This document shows, piece by piece, positions 14,664 to 15,713 of a DNA stretch of 15,713 bases. Position numbers and translations under genes: made by a program. Origin of the DNA: Rhodanobacteraceae bacterium (GTDB lineage Bacteria > Pseudomonadota > Gammaproteobacteria > Xanthomonadales > Rhodanobacteraceae); contig JAICHS010000031.1 in the NCBI GenBank assembly GCA_025924775.1, forward strand, positions 1 to 15,713, given 5' to 3'. The notes beneath the pieces are model-generated. The model was given only the letters and a program-made list of their open reading frames with translations, was not told the origin of the DNA and made no database searches. Position 1 is the first letter of the stretch, and each line of letters starts with the position of its first letter.

Positions 14664-15049
14664 GGCTTGTCTCCTTCTCCCGCCTGCGGGGGAAGGCCGG
14701 GATGGGGGCCGACCGCGCCAAGGGCGTCATGAATGGCCGCCAGCACTTGCTGCGTGCGTATCAACACATCGTTATTCCAGAACCGCAACACGCGATAGCC
14801 GTGTTCATGCAACCGCTGCGTGCGCGCAATGTCGCCCGCGGCATCGAAGTGCTGACTGCCATCGACTTCAATAACCAGCTTGGCTTCGAGGCAAGCAAAA
14901 TCCACAATATATGGACCGATCGGAAACTGACGCCGAAACCGGAAACCAAGAAGCTGTCGACGCCTCAGATAATGCCATAGCCTGCGTTCGGCATCGGTCA
15001 TGTCGCGACGTAGCCGACGCGCGAAACCAGTCTTGGCTCCTTGGCGCAT
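14660..15049 (-). CDS. DUF559 / Vsr-like endonuclease-fold protein
   Basis: A 129-residue protein with the DUF559 pattern: ARRLRRDMTDAERRLWHYLRRR, then GFRFRRQFPIGPYIVDFACLEAKLVIEVDGSQH, a restriction endonuclease-like core related to Vsr. Likely metal-binding acidic residues are Asp50, Glu61 and Asp63, followed by His67; HGYRVLRFWNNDVL follows. The family's function is mostly unknown; DNA cleavage is inferred from the fold. Residues 116-129 (HPGLPPQAGEGDKP) come from a palindromic repeat and are not part of the domain. ATG 15049 has only a modest GGA upstream. Its stop overlaps the nadE start, so nadE may be translated by coupling to it. Its neighbours are repeats on both sides, suggesting insertion between nadE and sucD. 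Confidence 0.85.
   Translation of the reverse strand: MRQGAKTGFARRLRRDMTDAERRLWHYLRRRQLLGFRFRRQFPIGPYIVDFACLEAKLVIEVDGSQHFDAAGDIARTQRLHEHGYRVLRFWNNDVLIRTQQVLAAIHDALGAVGPHPGLPPQAGEGDKP
14671..14676 (-). promoter_or_regulatory. nadE Shine-Dalgarno, partly inside a repeat hairpin
   Basis: AAGGAG on the minus strand lies seven nt before the nadE ATG. Its AAGG is the end of the 3' arm of repeat copy 2 (14673-14683), so the folded hairpin would partly hide it. Ribosomes finishing the DUF559 gene would open the hairpin. Confidence 0.55.
14671..14711. repeat. REP-like palindromic repeat, copy 2, at the nadE start
   Basis: An 11-bp inverted repeat, 14673-14683 with 14686-14696, with one G-T pair on the plus strand (a C-A mismatch in the minus-strand RNA), plus the flank GGGATGGGGG. 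It is in opposite orientation to the copies at 10528 and 15070 and lacks their smaller second hairpin. It encodes the C-terminus of the DUF559 protein. Confidence 0.7.
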
Positions 15050-15069
15050 GCGCTTCCGTCCTGCAGCCC

Positions 15070-15119
15070 ACCCCCATCCGCCCTGCGGGCACCTTCCCCC
15101 GCAAGCGGGGGAAGGACCA
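15070..15119. repeat. REP-like palindromic repeat, copy 3
   Basis: A GCCC-TGC-GGGC hairpin (15080-15090) precedes a perfect 11-bp inverted repeat, 15092-15102 with 15105-15115, loop AA. It is the best-preserved copy in the window, intergenic between the DUF559 gene and sucD. Confidence 0.75.
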
Positions 15120-15150
15120 TCACCAGCGTATCGTGGATGACTCCATTCGG

Positions 15151-15174
15151 CCCCCTTTCCCGCAAGCGGGGGGA
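15151..15174. repeat. REP-like palindromic repeat, copy 4 (partial)
   Basis: CCCGC-AA-GCGGG core at 15059-15070 offset by 100, that is 15159-15163 with 15166-15170, extended by T-G pairs. It shares the TTTCCCGCAAGCGGGGGG character with copy 3, 36 nt away. It lies 12 nt past the sucD stop and may fold at the end of that transcript, though no T run follows. Confidence 0.55.
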
Positions 15175-15185
15175 GCGAAATCGCG

Positions 15186-15713
15186 CTACTTCATCTTCTT
15201 CGCCAGCGCGGCGCCCAAGTCTGCCGGCGACTTGACGGTGGTGACGCCAGCCTTTTCCAGCGCCGCGAACTTGCCGGCCGCGGTGCCCTTGCCGCCGGAA
15301 ATGATCGCGCCGGCGTGGCCCATGCGCTTGCCCGGAGGCGCAGTGGCGCCGGCGATGAACGCAACCACCGGCTTGGTGACGTTCTCTTCGATAAACTCGG
15401 CCGCCTCTTCCTCGGCGCTGCCGCCGATCTCACCGACCATGATGATGCCTTCGGTCTGCGCATCGTCCTGGAACAGCTTCAGGCAGTCGATGAAGCTCAT
15501 GCCGTTGATGGGGTCGCCGCCGATGCCGATGACGGTGGACTGGCCCAAGCCCACGTTGGTGGTCTGGAACACGGCCTCGTAGGTCAGCGTGCCCGAGCGC
15601 GACACGATCGCGACCTTGCCCGGCTGGTGGATGTGGCCGGGCATGATGCCGATCTTGCACTCGCCGGGGGTGATGATGCCGGGGCAGTTGGGGCCGATCA
15701 GCACGGTGTCGGG
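15186..15713 (-). CDS. sucD: succinyl-CoA synthetase alpha subunit, C-terminal part
   Basis: The last 175 codons of SucD (about 290 residues when whole); the 5' part lies beyond the right edge. The alpha subunit with SucC converts succinyl-CoA to succinate with nucleotide triphosphate formation in the TCA cycle. The fragment starts inside the CoA-binding domain at DTVLIGPNCPG, has GKVAIVSRSGTLTYEA and GIGGDPINGMSF, and includes the ligase domain with the phosphorylated histidine in GHAGAI (His codon 15317-15315). The C-terminus LGAALAKKMK is normal, and the stop is TAG. sucC would be expected outside the window, upstream of this gene. Confidence 0.97.
   Translation of the reverse strand, partial: PDTVLIGPNCPGIITPGECKIGIMPGHIHQPGKVAIVSRSGTLTYEAVFQTTNVGLGQSTVIGIGGDPINGMSFIDCLKLFQDDAQTEGIIMVGEIGGSAEEEAAEFIEENVTKPVVAFIAGATAPPGKRMGHAGAIISGGKGTAAGKFAALEKAGVTTVKSPADLGAALAKKMK

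Noticed and set aside
15070..15174. Repeated palindromes as a CRISPR array
   Set aside because: Only two unequal copies, palindromic through their centres, no regular spacers and no cas genes.

Overview
The window comes from a GC-rich gammaproteobacterium. Gene content and order point to the Xanthomonadales, perhaps Rhodanobacteraceae; this is inferred from protein character (exported 'NCKLPP' protein, NadE, BamD) and base composition, not from a search. It holds thirteen protein genes, the last cut by the right edge. I see no rRNA, tRNA, CRISPR array, transposase or prophage gene. Nearly all genes are core housekeeping functions.

Layout, left to right. A YcaD-like MFS transporter (+) converges on a small exported protein of unknown function (-). 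Then comes clpB (-), with a convincing heat-shock (sigma-32 type) promoter in the short gap to the divergent acyltransferase gene plsC (+). Next is the tesA / ybbA-ybbP block, the same divergent arrangement as in E. coli: a periplasmic GDSL esterase (-) head to head with an ABC ATPase (+), whose stop overlaps the start of its large permease (+). A putative lipoprotein gene of lower GC (+) follows. Then a second conserved block: pgeF and rluD (-), divergent from bamD (+). In E. coli clpB directly follows rluD-yfiH(pgeF); here it is separated by about 5.4 kb. The right end holds nadE (-), a DUF559 endonuclease-like gene whose stop overlaps the nadE start (-), and the C-terminal part of sucD (-).

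The most unusual feature is how short palindromic repeats have entered coding sequence in the right third. pgeF carries about 59 extra residues made of two or three REP-like palindromes, read in frame between two conserved parts of the enzyme. nadE carries an unrelated 73-bp palindrome with perfect 20-bp arms, also in frame, adding about 30 residues to its synthetase domain. Another copy of the first family supplies the C-terminus of the DUF559 protein and includes part of the nadE Shine-Dalgarno sequence in its hairpin arm. Two more copies lie between the DUF559 gene and sucD. No new defence or biosynthetic system is visible; the repeat insertions are the main lead.
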